A stretch of DNA of 64,000 nt, taken from contig NC_016479.1 of NCBI RefSeq assembly GCF_000227115.2, positions 62,001 to 126,000 of the forward strand, read 5' to 3'. Each line of letters starts with the position of its first letter. The first letter of the stretch is position 1. Both the position numbers and the translations under genes were made by a program. This document shows positions 11,040-21,399 of this stretch, piece after piece. The notes under the pieces are model-generated. The model ran no database searches and had not been told where the DNA came from. It saw only the letters and a program-made list of their open reading frames with translations. The stretch comes from Naumovozyma dairenensis CBS 421 (Eukaryota; Ascomycota; Saccharomycetes; Saccharomycetales; Saccharomycetaceae).

Positions 11040-12356
11040 ATGTCAAACCCAGTTGAAGAAGAAGAAGAAGCACCCACGCAACCTGAAACAACTTATGATC
11101 GAGAACAATCAAAACCTGCATCAGAGGAACAATTACTGGGAACTAATGGAGAAAAAGTGAACAACCCTCTAACTACATTCAGATCCAAATCTACATTACA
11201 CGTGAAGGGAGAAGAAACCACATTAGATGAACAATCTTTCATGGAATGGTCCGTTAACGATGTTGTGAAATGGTGTTTCAAAAGTTTATCATTGAATGAT
11301 ATAAATGACCCATTGATTAAAAACCTGGTTGATCACGACATTAGTGGTGATGTACTGGATGAATTGGACATTAATGATTGTAAAGATTTATGTGATCATG
11401 ATAATAAAAAGGCTATTAAATTACAACTAGCATTCAATAAATTAACTGATACCCATCCTCACAAAACAGCTCTCGATCAAGACAAGGAAAATTATACTAC
11501 AATATTAGATAATCTTTACTCTTTGGTCTCTGATAAATTACAGGAATTTCAAGATGAATATTCCAATTTTAGGAATGAAGTCATTGAAAGAATAACGCAA
11601 TCTGACCCAATCGTTAGAAGTACAATTGAAAGGAAGGTACCTTCCTTATTAACTCCTGTACAGACAGCCATTCCGGCTAATGAAGCAGGGCAAGAATATT
11701 TCTCAACTAATCATCATCCACATCCACATCCATATCCTCCTCATCAAACAACTTCTAATCCAAGATTATCGTTGTACGGTCCACCAAATAATTTATCATC
11801 CATGGCTCCATTACATAAACAAGTTATACCACAACAACGACAGGTAAAGAGAACGGGATCGTATTCCTCCTCATCTGATAATACTCCCACTACATTGACC
11901 CATCCAAGTAATGCCCAACAGCAGCAACAGCAGCAGCAACAGCAGCAGCAATCAACTTCTACATCCCCGGTTGAACCATTAAAACAATTACGGGCATCAA
12001 AGGAGGATTCCTGTGAAAGGATCCTGAAAAATGCAATGAAAAGACATAATCTAAATGATAAAGATTGGAAACAATATGTACTTGTCATCTGTTATGGTGA
12101 TCAAGAAAGAATATTAGAATTAAATGAAAAACCCGTCTTAATATTCAAAAATTTAAAACAACAAGGTTTACATCCAGCAATCATGCTAAGGAAAAGAGGT
12201 GATTTCCAAGAATTATCGTTAGAAAATATTAACACCAATATGAATACATATGCATATAATAATAATAATACTAATATTCCAGCCCATGATCATTTCAATG
12301 AACAATCTCCTCATGAAGAAACATATGATAATGTTACTCCTGGTGGTAGACTATAA
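11040..12356 (+). CDS. STE50: Ste50 MAPK-cascade adaptor
   Basis: 438 residues from the ATG at 11040; the frame is open further upstream but without ATG. An acidic N-terminus is followed by a SAM domain at about 60-130 (MEWSVNDVVKWCFKSLSLND), a low-complexity middle with His/Pro repeats and a polyGln tract encoded near 11919-11950, and a Ras-association domain at about 325-395 (CERILKNAMKRHNLNDKDW). Ste50 binds the MAPKKK Ste11 by SAM-SAM contact and Cdc42/Opy2 by the RA domain, serving the mating, HOG and filamentous pathways. Longer than the S. cerevisiae protein (346), mainly in the low-complexity region. Synteny matches YCL032W. Confidence 0.95.
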   Translation: MSNPVEEEEEAPTQPETTYDREQSKPASEEQLLGTNGEKVNNPLTTFRSKSTLHVKGEETTLDEQSFMEWSVNDVVKWCFKSLSLNDINDPLIKNLVDHDISGDVLDELDINDCKDLCDHDNKKAIKLQLAFNKLTDTHPHKTALDQDKENYTTILDNLYSLVSDKLQEFQDEYSNFRNEVIERITQSDPIVRSTIERKVPSLLTPVQTAIPANEAGQEYFSTNHHPHPHPYPPHQTTSNPRLSLYGPPNNLSSMAPLHKQVIPQQRQVKRTGSYSSSSDNTPTTLTHPSNAQQQQQQQQQQQQSTSTSPVEPLKQLRASKEDSCERILKNAMKRHNLNDKDWKQYVLVICYGDQERILELNEKPVLIFKNLKQQGLHPAIMLRKRGDFQELSLENINTNMNTYAYNNNNTNIPAHDHFNEQSPHEETYDNVTPGGRL

Positions 12357-12563
12357 CAGAACTGGACAAACAGGAAGATGGTTGGTTTTCCTTCATCCTT
12401 TTATGACATATTATAACATATGATTTTTTTTTTTCATAGGTCTATGGACTAATTATTATATATAGACCAGATATATATGTAATATACATTTATAGATGAC
12501 GGAATAATGAATTTAATGGATGAGTACTTATTTGAAACAAAAAAAGATTCAGACTATACTGTT

Positions 12564-13526
12564 TTACTTATATGGATTGAACTTCCTCTTGGCCTTCATT
12601 ACCTTAATCTTTTCTTGATCTTCTTTAAATTTGTTCAATAATTGGTTAATTTCTTGCTTCTTACGTTCTCTTACTTGGAATCTATAGAAATCTTGTTTGG
12701 CCTTTTTATCAATAGCATTTGGTGTCCTCTTATCTCCACCAACTTTGCTTTCATATTTAGACAGTGGATTCCTATTTAATATTTTCTTTCTAATGGAATT
12801 TAATGATTTTGTATTTTTCCCAACAACCAAAGTAAACCCGTCTTCATCTACAATAGAACTTTGAACATTAGATTCCTCTTCCAATTCTCTTTGTTCGAAG
12901 ATTTTCAAATGTTCATAAACGTCATTCTTCAAATATTCAATATCAATAGGTTTGTAGAAATTAATGAATGTAGCAATAGATGGGTTTTCAAATTCCCATT
13001 GAATCAATTCGTCATCAACGTTTTTATTCTTCTTAGAACTACTGCTTGTTAATTGAGAGTATTTTCTTAGAGCATTAAAACAATTATTCAAACTTGATTC
13101 ATCTACAAATTTCAAAACTGAAGTATTCCTTGGAGTAAATCTAGATTCATTTGTGTTATTTGTATCTTTTAACAGATCAGACGTTAAAGATGATAAATCT
13201 ATTTCATCTAACCCAAATTCATCGTTATAAAGTAATTTTTCCACATGAGCAATAGTATCAAACTTACTACAAATTTGTGATAAAACTTTCTTCAGTATGT
13301 CGACATTCGTCAGTAATGGTAGATTTACCACGAATAAACCGTTGGATTCTGAGTCTAACTTGGTTTGATGTTTCTTAACAAATGTGTAATGGTAAACATT
13401 GGGTGATAATTTGAACGGTATTACTAGAAATCCATTCTTCATACAATCAATTCCTGTGGCCAAAGAAGACGAAGAACTCTTTGTCTTCAATTCTTGGCGT
13501 TGTTTCACCTCAGAGGATTCAGCCAT
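12564..13526 (-). CDS. RRP7: Rrp7 ribosomal RNA-processing factor
   Basis: 320 residues (S. cerevisiae 297). N-terminal region with an RNA-recognition-like fold (VIPFKLSPNVYHYTFVKKH, LFVVNLPLLTNV), and the characteristic Rrp7 C-terminal helix (DFYRFQVRERKKQEINQLL…KRKFNPYK). It is part of the UTP-C/CURI complex in 90S pre-ribosomes, needed for 18S rRNA production and linked to ribosomal protein gene control through Ifh1. Tail-to-tail with STE50 as in S. cerevisiae YCL031C. Confidence 0.93.
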   Translation of the reverse strand: MAESSEVKQRQELKTKSSSSSLATGIDCMKNGFLVIPFKLSPNVYHYTFVKKHQTKLDSESNGLFVVNLPLLTNVDILKKVLSQICSKFDTIAHVEKLLYNDEFGLDEIDLSSLTSDLLKDTNNTNESRFTPRNTSVLKFVDESSLNNCFNALRKYSQLTSSSSKKNKNVDDELIQWEFENPSIATFINFYKPIDIEYLKNDVYEHLKIFEQRELEEESNVQSSIVDEDGFTLVVGKNTKSLNSIRKKILNRNPLSKYESKVGGDKRTPNAIDKKAKQDFYRFQVRERKKQEINQLLNKFKEDQEKIKVMKAKRKFNPYK

Positions 13527-13948
13527 CTTTGGAGTTTGATGTCACTTTTGGTTTTGCTCCTGCAAGATATATCTATTACTATCTCACCTCTCTTCCCTTC
13601 TCTTCTCTTCTCTTCTCTTGTCTTCAATTCAGTCCTCTTCACTGTATAATAAATTATACGAAAACTTTTTCCAGCAAGAAGAGCAAGGCAGAATTTTATT
13701 TTAGTACTTTTCTGGAGAATAACTGGTAAATAAGAACAAGAGCAGGAACAGAAACAAGAACAAGATGAAGGAATACACTTGATAAACCGTACCTCCCAAT
13801 TATTTGATTCGAATAATAAATATAAATGCTCACTGATTTAGATTTGGTGCAGTTTGGAAAGAATTAATAAAAAAGACATCTCTGACAACTACGGTAGCAA
13901 AAAAAGTTTCACCTCAACTGCAAGACATGATGCCTTCTTGATAGTTCA
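13527..13948. other. RRP7 promoter region
   Basis: Upstream DNA of RRP7, with a CT-rich run (TCTTCTCTTCTCTTCTCTTG) at about 13600-13620. No gene seen. Confidence 0.4.
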
Positions 13949-14740
13949 TCATACGTTATTATTACGTTCTTGATATTTCATTGCTAAGTTTACTGATGCC
14001 TCATTAATGCTTAATTGACGTTTTGAGAGGTCTTACTTATGGAACATTTGTTTTTTAATAAAACGGGAACCATTTTCTATCATTCTCTATATTGGATACG
14101 TCGACTATTCGATTAGTCATTGCTTATTTCTTTAATTAATATTAGCAAGAACTACTTCAAAGCATTCAACAGTACCGATCCCCTTTTCATCCAGCTCAGA
14201 TCTATCTTTGTACCTTCCAAAGTTCCTTAGAGGATTGGCCTACGTCCTATCTAACTCACTATCCTTCGTAGCAATTATATCAATGATAAATGACCTAAGA
14301 AAAATCAGAAAAGTAGAAATTATTTGTTACAGGATCTCCTGAACCTTTTTGAAGAGTTGGAAACAATTCATGGAAGGTTAGCCATTAATAAAAACAAATT
14401 TTACATTCTCTGCGTTTGTCATCCATATAAAGATAGACATCAGCTCTAGTCTTAGAATATCTCCACCATAGAGATATGTGCCGAGCTATCATTATTAAGG
14501 TACTTACTACCACTTTTGAATTCTAATAATGATTCATGTCTCCCTGTAATTCTTGGACTTTATTTTCAGTAACAATAGTATTGGGTCTAAATCATTCGTG
14601 ACCTTAAATATTTGGAAAGAGCCATCCTGCAAGTACGGCATTCTCAATTTGATGAGTCGATTCTCCAAATAAACCATTATACTTTCCATGATTTCGCTTC
14701 GACTAAAATTTGGCCTATACTCGTATATTGTAGTACACTA
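13949..14740 (-). pseudogene. unidentified decayed gene between RRP7 and HIS4
   Basis: Protein-like segments in changing frames run along this strand: an ATG-started 51-codon piece at 14689-14534 (MESIMVYLENRLIKLRMPYL…), then LLEFKSGSKYLNNDSS, RADVYLYMDDKRRECKICF, ANPLRNFGRYKDRSELDEKG with GTVECFEVVLAN, and finally QLSINEASVNLAMKYQERNN ending in TGA at 13949-13951. Stops and shifts separate them. The family is not recognised. S. cerevisiae has no gene between RRP7 and HIS4, so this may be the remains of a gene lost after genome duplication. Confidence 0.5.
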
Positions 14741-14939
14741 TTTGGACGTTATGTCTTGTGGTGGTTGTTTTGTTTTTCATTTTTCTTTCTCATAATCATT
14801 ATACGATATATCTTTAAATAGTCTTTTGTTTTCGCTAAAATAATTACATTCATTAAAAAGATTTATTTAAAATATTCTCTATCATCATCATTATTATTAT
14901 CCTTCAAAAAGTTGTATATCTATATATACATGTATTAGT

Positions 14940-17348
14940 CTATTCGAAGCCTTGAGGTAGTAGGCCTAATTTTTCCATTCTAACCTTAACAGCATTTCTG
15001 TGGCCATCAAGACCTTCTACTTTAGCAACACACATGACAGCCTTACCGATATTCTTCAAACCTTCTGGAGTGACATTTTGAGCCGTAATGAATTTCTGGA
15101 AAGTAGAAGTATTAGCACCACTATATTGTCTTGCGTAACCATAAGTTGGTAAGGTATGGTTAGTACCACTTGAATAATCTCCACAAGATTCTGGAGTGTA
15201 AGCACCAACAAAGATACTACCAGCATTATCAACTAATTCAACATAATCATTAGCGTTATTGATTTGTAAAATTAAATGTTCTGGAGCATATCTATTCGAC
15301 ATTTCAAACGCTTCTTCATAGGAATCACATAATATGATAGTACTATGTGAAATACATTGACGAATAATATCAACACGAGGTAAAGCTAATGCTTGCTTGT
15401 TAACAGCTTCTTGAATTCTTATAATTTTTTCTTCAGATAAATTGATGGCACATAATATAACTTGAGAATCAATACCATGTTCAGCTTGAGACAACAAATC
15501 ACTTGCTACATAATCTTCATCGGCATCTTCATCGCAAATGACCAGGACTTCACTTGGACCAGCAGGCATATCTATAGAACATAGAGCTTGAGTATCATTT
15601 TGAACGTACATCTTAGCAGCGGTAACGAATTGATTGCCTGGACCTAAAATCTTATCCACTTTTGGAACACTTTCAGTACCGTAAGCCATGGCGGCAACAG
15701 CTTGAGCACCACCAGCAAGAACGATCTTGGAAGCACCACATTGAGAAGCGACATAGACGACTTCAGGAGAGACTCTACCATCCGATTTTCTTGGTGGAGA
15801 AGCAAAGACAATTTCTTTACATTGAGCCACTTGGGCTGGGATACCTAACATTAATGCCGTACTTGGCAAAACAGCAGTACCACCTGGAATATATAAACCC
15901 ACTCTTTCAATTGGTCTTGGGAATCTTGAACAAATGACACCAGGTTGAGTTTCCACGACTAGAGGTTCCTTTTGCAATTGAGCAGCGTGGAATTTACGAA
16001 CATTTTCAATAGATAAATCTAGCGCTTCCTTCATTTCTTCTGTTAAACCTTCTAAGTATTCATCAGGGAATGGTGCTTCTAGGACAGGGGTGGTTAATTG
16101 AACTCCATCGAACTTGGCTGTATATTCAATTAAAGCAGCGTCACCTTTACTCTTAACATTTTCAATGATTGGATTGACTAAATGCATAATTTGAGAAGTC
16201 TTTTGGATTGGTCTTGTAACAGCTTCAATAACACCTTGTTTGTTGGTGCTTTTCACTACATTTAAATGAATTGGAGCAGATGGGTCAATCTTGGTAGCTT
16301 GTTTTGGTTCTTCTTCTTCTTCTTCTTCTTTCTTAGTTGGCAAAAACTTTTCCTTAGCATCACCTTTCCTTCTGGTAACTTTCAAATGTTTCAATTTCAA
16401 ATTATTCTCAACGTCACTCAAGGAGACACCTTTAGCTACCAATTTAGTCATTGCGAAGTAGAACAAATCAGCAGCTTCCCAAGCAATTTCACCAGCAGTT
16501 TGGGCATCAGTCAATTCTTCAGCTTCTTCTTTGATCTTAGCGTTCAAAAGAGTTTCATCATTAAACAATCTCTTAGTGTACGACCCCTCTGGAGAATTTT
16601 GTAATCTATCTTGCAATAAGGATTGTAATTCCAAAAGACCGTAATTGAAATCACCAAAGCAAGAATTAGTATTCAAGTGACAAAAAGTGTTATTTTTTTG
16701 TTCGACGACGAATTTCAAGGCATCGCCGTCACAATCGATATCAATTTGTTTTAAAAGTTGGGTATTACCTGATGATTCTCCTTTGATCCAAATATTATTA
16801 CGAGATCTAGAGAAATAGACACCTTTTTGTAATTCAATGGCTTTTTGAATGGATTCGATTGATGAATAAACCAAACCGAGACAACGATCTGAAGTATCTA
16901 GAACTAAGGTGGTGTAGAGACCATCTTTACGGTCAGTTTTCAATTGTGATAAAAGATTGTGTTCGAATGAAGAAAGTGACAGTTCAGTGGCTGGGATTAT
17001 CTTGTAAGTAGAATATGATGGTGAAGTTGGGGTAATTAATCTTTCTTTGGAGATGTTGATTGAATCTGTGAATGAAGTGAAGGTGGAAGATGGTAAAGAA
17101 GTAATAACGTACGTGATACCATTGTTCAACAATTCGATTAAATCGTCATCAGAAAATTTACTAGAATCGTTCAATTGAATCGAGATCTTTTGGAAAGTGA
17201 AATTGAATTGCTTGATGAAGAATAGTATTTGATCTTTTGATAAGACAGAAGTGTCCAGTAAAGCATGACCCGTTAAAGTTAAAAAAGGTTTTGATGTAAT
17301 TGTTTCAGAAGCATCAGCTCCGAATAATGGTAGTATAGATAGAGCCAT
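14940..17348 (-). CDS. HIS4: His4 trifunctional histidine biosynthesis enzyme
   Basis: 802 residues (S. cerevisiae 799). Three enzymes in one chain: phosphoribosyl-AMP cyclohydrolase (about 150-235, with SRSRNNIWIKGESSG and DCDGDALKF), phosphoribosyl-ATP pyrophosphohydrolase (about 240-330, EEAEELTDA), and histidinol dehydrogenase (about 365-800, with GPGNQFVTAAK, DMPAGPSEVLV, QAEHGIDSQ, YAPEHLIL and the GDYSSGTNHTLPT site). A Glu run of seven to eight residues links the second and third parts. It performs steps 2, 3, 9 and 10 of histidine synthesis in the cytosol. Synteny with BIK1 matches YCL030C-YCL029C. Confidence 0.98.
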   Translation of the reverse strand: MALSILPLFGADASETITSKPFLTLTGHALLDTSVLSKDQILFFIKQFNFTFQKISIQLNDSSKFSDDDLIELLNNGITYVITSLPSSTFTSFTDSINISKERLITPTSPSYSTYKIIPATELSLSSFEHNLLSQLKTDRKDGLYTTLVLDTSDRCLGLVYSSIESIQKAIELQKGVYFSRSRNNIWIKGESSGNTQLLKQIDIDCDGDALKFVVEQKNNTFCHLNTNSCFGDFNYGLLELQSLLQDRLQNSPEGSYTKRLFNDETLLNAKIKEEAEELTDAQTAGEIAWEAADLFYFAMTKLVAKGVSLSDVENNLKLKHLKVTRRKGDAKEKFLPTKKEEEEEEEPKQATKIDPSAPIHLNVVKSTNKQGVIEAVTRPIQKTSQIMHLVNPIIENVKSKGDAALIEYTAKFDGVQLTTPVLEAPFPDEYLEGLTEEMKEALDLSIENVRKFHAAQLQKEPLVVETQPGVICSRFPRPIERVGLYIPGGTAVLPSTALMLGIPAQVAQCKEIVFASPPRKSDGRVSPEVVYVASQCGASKIVLAGGAQAVAAMAYGTESVPKVDKILGPGNQFVTAAKMYVQNDTQALCSIDMPAGPSEVLVICDEDADEDYVASDLLSQAEHGIDSQVILCAINLSEEKIIRIQEAVNKQALALPRVDIIRQCISHSTIILCDSYEEAFEMSNRYAPEHLILQINNANDYVELVDNAGSIFVGAYTPESCGDYSSGTNHTLPTYGYARQYSGANTSTFQKFITAQNVTPEGLKNIGKAVMCVAKVEGLDGHRNAVKVRMEKLGLLPQGFE

Positions 17349-18212
17349 AATTAGATGGGTTATGAGTTAATCTTATGTTAGCTCTTTTTTAAAGTTTCGT
17401 ATTTACTAGTTGTAGTAGTAGTTGCTTAGGTTGTTTTTCTTACGTATGACAAGAAATATACGACAAGAGAGATAAATGAATGATTTGCGAAATAAAGTGT
17501 GGAAATACGAATAATTTGAATCCCTTATATATAAAATTTGGTATATATAAAATGAAAGTGTCAACAAGATGGTAAGGAATATTTACTTGCTGATTACAAA
17601 CAGTATGACACCTTTATGAATCATAATTGCAAAAACAAGAAGCATGCAAGAACTAAGAAGAATGAAAGACGGCAGTACTAGAGTGGTCTCAATTGTACTG
17701 TACTGTACGATAAGCACGCACAGGTAATGAATCATCCTTTTCTCTTCTTGATTAATAAGTAACGTCTAAAGCCCAGCTATTAATTAAAGGAATTGTTGTA
17801 CTATTATTATTATTACTTTCCCTCTTAACAGTTTGTGCGACACGGAGAGCGGAGCCGTATGAAGCGACCAACAGAGTCAGAAATTAGTAAATTGAGTGAA
17901 GGACCAAAAGACAAAGGAACAAAGACAACAATAACGCTTGCTGTAAGAGCTTTCGACGTACGTACGTATACTCGCTACTTCCGACAGCTGCTTATGCTTC
18001 CAAAATTATAGGTCATAATGATTTATGCCCGAGTATTAGGCAGTATTTATATATACATATGTAAGTATTATTTCGGCAAATAGGTATGCGAACTGCCAAT
18101 TTCTTGAGGTTAATGCTTTATACAAGTCCATTGCTCACTTAATAGCATTTTGCGTGCAAGTTGTTACTACATACCAGCTCAGCGCATTGATAAAATCTTA
18201 CATATTACTCTC
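17349..18212. other. HIS4 promoter and BIK1 3' flank
   Basis: About 860 bases without a gene. TATATAAA-like sequences near 17525-17552 lie about 180-200 bases before the HIS4 ATG. Runs of ACGTACGTACG near 17958-17967 are simple sequence. Confidence 0.4.
17874..17879 (-). promoter_or_regulatory. Gcn4-type site upstream of HIS4
   Basis: GAGTCA (TGACTC on the HIS4 strand) about 526 bases before the HIS4 ATG. TGACTC is the Gcn4 core through which HIS4 is induced on amino-acid starvation in S. cerevisiae. It is the only such core found in this intergenic stretch, and it is rather distant. Confidence 0.4.
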
Positions 18213-19943
18213 TCAAAAGTATAGTGCTTCATTACGATCCGGAGAAGCATTCGTCGTTATACCATTCGTATTCGTATTCGTTTGTGCTACCTCATCTATA
18301 TCACGATCGGCAATTAGTACACGAGTCTTCCCCATAGCTGAGCCTGCGGGTGCAATCGGTTCTCCTCTTGGTATTTCGAAGGGACAATCAATACTTTCGT
18401 GACCTTCTCTTTCACATAGTGCACACCATAATTCTCTTCCGGCGCTGGCATCAATTGGATGATCTGGTTTATATATAGGTAATGATTCTATCGTAATATT
18501 ATTCTTAGGTGAGTGCACTACTGCACTCTTAGTCTCATTATTATTCGGCATCCTCGATGAAGACGTGGATGACGGCAGCTTCGCCAGCTGCATATTAGCT
18601 TCCTTCAATTCAGATTGTAATTTTTGCATTTCCTTCTTTAACTCTTCTATTTCCCCATGCTCTTTCTTTATATCGTCATCATTATTGATATCTGCATTCA
18701 TAAGTGCCATCAATTCTTTACTTAATGAAGTATTGTGCATCTTTAATTGTTCCCTTTCTTTATCCCATTTTGATCGAGAAATCTTTAGTAATTCTAATTC
18801 ATTCTTTATACTCTTAAATTCCTCATCAGAGAAGACATTATTATTATTATTATGTGTATCAATAGATTTGTTGTTATTGATATTTATAAATTGCTTTTCA
18901 TTTTCTTTAATTTCTTCGTGCAATTGATCTATTACCGCTAACAATTGTTCATGTTCAGTTTCAAAAAACTGTTTCTGTTTCAATTGTTGTTCTCTTTCCT
19001 GATTTAGTTGATTATTAACATTTTGTAATTGTAATTCCATATCGTGTAAATTTTTCTCATATTGATCAATAGTAGGTTGAATCTCTTCTAAAACCATTCT
19101 TTGATCATCTAAAAGTTTCTTGTATTGAGATATTTCATTCCTTTGTTTGTCTATCTTGATCTCATAATCTCGTATCAACTGCTGTTGTTCATTTGACATA
19201 GAAATTTGTGTATGGTCTTCTGTTCTGATATTTAATCCTAATGATCTCCTTACAGCAGAAGATGGAGGGTCAATATCCATATCCATATCTGTATCTAAAT
19301 CATCATCATTCGCATTGTCTCGGGATTGTTGTTGTGATTCAAATCTCATCGGTGTTGGAGACTTCATCATTGTTAGATCCATTCCAATATTATCATGAGC
19401 GTTCACACCCCCATTTGCGTTTGCGGTCCCAGTCCCATTTATGTATTGATGGTTATTAGAATTGGCGCTCAGAATAGGGCCTTGTCTTCTAATGATCGTC
19501 GATCCAGTACTACCATGACTACTTATCCTACTGGTACTTCGAGGCAAACTATTTGTTATTAACTTTCTTTCGTTGCTACTTTTGAAATTCAACGTGTTCC
19601 TTCTCGAGCTATTTCTCCCAACGCTACTAGTTGCATTATTATGCGTGTTACTATTGGTAAACGAAGCATTGTCAATCAATTTAGCAACTTTACTCAATTG
19701 GATAAATAACCCACTAGATGGATACTCTGTCTTAAAATAAACTCTCCCTTCAAATGATCCATTATTCTTACCAATATTAGCAAGTAAATCTACACCAACA
19801 AATATACCTTGTTTATTTGAAACAGGCCCAACATATTTTAATTCGCCTCTACCAATTTTGGGAATCTGAATAGAGCAACCAATCTTTTTTTGATACCTCG
19901 TTAGATCAATGTTGTCATTACTATTATTATTATTATGGTACAT
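18213..19943 (-). CDS. BIK1: Bik1 microtubule plus-end protein (CLIP-170 family)
   Basis: 576 residues (S. cerevisiae 440). An N-terminal CAP-Gly domain at about 20-90 (GRGELKYVGPVSNKQGIFVG…GSFEGRVYF) is followed by a Ser/Asn-rich linker, a long coiled coil at roughly 255-470 and a CCHC zinc knuckle at 507-520 (C-x2-C-x4-H-x4-C). The tail ends in an aromatic ALYF. The protein binds tubulin and plus-end partners and works in spindle function, Kip2/dynein delivery and nuclear fusion. The additional length is in Asn/Ser-rich spacers. Divergent from RNQ1 as YCL029C-YCL028W. Confidence 0.96.
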   Translation of the reverse strand: MYHNNNNSNDNIDLTRYQKKIGCSIQIPKIGRGELKYVGPVSNKQGIFVGVDLLANIGKNNGSFEGRVYFKTEYPSSGLFIQLSKVAKLIDNASFTNSNTHNNATSSVGRNSSRRNTLNFKSSNERKLITNSLPRSTSRISSHGSTGSTIIRRQGPILSANSNNHQYINGTGTANANGGVNAHDNIGMDLTMMKSPTPMRFESQQQSRDNANDDDLDTDMDMDIDPPSSAVRRSLGLNIRTEDHTQISMSNEQQQLIRDYEIKIDKQRNEISQYKKLLDDQRMVLEEIQPTIDQYEKNLHDMELQLQNVNNQLNQEREQQLKQKQFFETEHEQLLAVIDQLHEEIKENEKQFININNNKSIDTHNNNNNVFSDEEFKSIKNELELLKISRSKWDKEREQLKMHNTSLSKELMALMNADINNDDDIKKEHGEIEELKKEMQKLQSELKEANMQLAKLPSSTSSSRMPNNNETKSAVVHSPKNNITIESLPIYKPDHPIDASAGRELWCALCEREGHESIDCPFEIPRGEPIAPAGSAMGKTRVLIADRDIDEVAQTNTNTNGITTNASPDRNEALYF

Positions 19944-20256
19944 GGCAACCTGAATTTCCTCCAGTCTAAAAGTAATAGAACAATTGTCCTTTGGGAACTT
20001 GTTCTGTTTCCTCTCTCTTTCCTTTTGTTTTCTTAGATATTATTGATCGAATTGTAGTTTGTTTGAAATATTTCCTCGCCAAATAAGATAAAAAGCCCAT
20101 CAGGAAAAGCGGACCATGTCAAAAACATTCTCATCTTTGTCTTTATCCTCAACCTCATCGAATGGCAAGGCAGAAATTAAACGAACGAAAGAAGCACCTA
20201 TTCTTATCTTCTCAACACATTATTTGGCTAACTAGTTATCGTCATCTCACACAAAT
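19944..20256. promoter_or_regulatory. divergent BIK1-RNQ1 promoter region
   Basis: 313 bases between two divergent start codons, so both promoters must lie here. No specific factor site was recognised with confidence. Confidence 0.45.
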
Positions 20257-21399
20257 ATGAATACTGATCAACTCATTTCAGAAGCTCAAGATCATTTTAA
20301 CAATGGACAACATGAAGAAGCAGTCGCTAAATTGACCTCTGCCGCTAGATCTGATCCAAACGGTCAACAAGTAACCGTCATTGAATCCTTAATTGAACAA
20401 GTATCCTATTACGTTGTTCAAAATGGTGATCAACAACAATCTCAAGATCGTGGGATGAGCGACGTCCTTTTAAATACTTTGACTTCAAACGGTAATGGAT
20501 CCACTCAAACTCAGTTAGGAAAATTAGCCTTGTTATCCACTATTATGTCTTCTTCGAATAAGCACAATAACAATAATAATAACAACAATGGAGGTGGGTT
20601 CAACTTAGGATCAGTTATGTCTTTGTTCAGCTCGAATGGTCATAATAATAATCAACCAAGTTCTATGTCAAGTTCTGCTTTAGCTTCATTGGCCGGTCAT
20701 TTCTTTAATCAAGGTCAAAATAATGATAACAATAATAATAATAATAGCTATAGTAATCAGGGCCATCAAAACCAAGGTTCGACTACCTTTGGAACTCTAG
20801 CTTCTATGGCACAATCTTATATGTCTTCTGGTAAGCAAAACCAACATCAACAACAAGGGCAAGGACAGCATGGTTATGGTCAAAATCAAGGTCAATACAA
20901 TAGTAACCAGCAACAAGGTTACAACAACTATAACAATCAAAACAATCAAGGATATCATAACAATAATCAAGGATACAATCAAGGATACAATAACGGTAAT
21001 CAAGGCTACAATCAAAACAATCAATGCTATCAAAATCAAAATCAACACCAAAACCAAAACCAAAACCAAAACCAAGATGGAGCTCTCTCGGGCTTGATGT
21101 CAATGGCCTCTAGCTATTTAATGGGTTCTAGTGACGGTAGTTCTCATTATCAAGGTCAAGGTCAAGGCCAAGGTTATTCTCAGGGTCAACATTACAATCA
21201 GGATCAGAACCAGAATCAACATCAAAATTACAATCAGAACCAGAATCAAAATTATGATCAAAACTATAATCAAAACCAGTACCAAAGTCAATATCAGAAT
21301 TCAAACCAAGGAACGTATACCAATAACGGAAATCAAAATGAAACTTTTGATTTCTCAGGCAATTTTGCTCCAGGAAACAATAACAACAGGCCTTATTAA
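20257..21399 (+). CDS. RNQ1: Rnq1 prion protein
   Basis: 380 residues (S. cerevisiae 405). The non-prion N-terminal region is well conserved (LISEAQDHFNNGQHEEAVAK, QTQLGKLALLSTIM), and the rest is a Gln/Asn-rich prion-like domain with repeated QNQNQ, YNQN and GYNN units interspersed with short hydrophobic repeats (ALASLAGHFF, TLASMAQSYM, GLMSMASSYLM). The C-terminus keeps the TFDFSGNF signature. In S. cerevisiae Rnq1 forms [PIN+], which promotes other prions; conservation of both parts suggests the same capacity here, untested. Alternative-frame open reading frames inside this gene are repeat shadows. Confidence 0.97.
   Translation: MNTDQLISEAQDHFNNGQHEEAVAKLTSAARSDPNGQQVTVIESLIEQVSYYVVQNGDQQQSQDRGMSDVLLNTLTSNGNGSTQTQLGKLALLSTIMSSSNKHNNNNNNNNGGGFNLGSVMSLFSSNGHNNNQPSSMSSSALASLAGHFFNQGQNNDNNNNNNSYSNQGHQNQGSTTFGTLASMAQSYMSSGKQNQHQQQGQGQHGYGQNQGQYNSNQQQGYNNYNNQNNQGYHNNNQGYNQGYNNGNQGYNQNNQCYQNQNQHQNQNQNQNQDGALSGLMSMASSYLMGSSDGSSHYQGQGQGQGYSQGQHYNQDQNQNQHQNYNQNQNQNYDQNYNQNQYQSQYQNSNQGTYTNNGNQNETFDFSGNFAPGNNNNRPY

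Noticed and set aside
20797..21103. Several open frames inside RNQ1 on both strands
   Set aside because: They are shadows of CAA/AAC repeats; none has an independent family.
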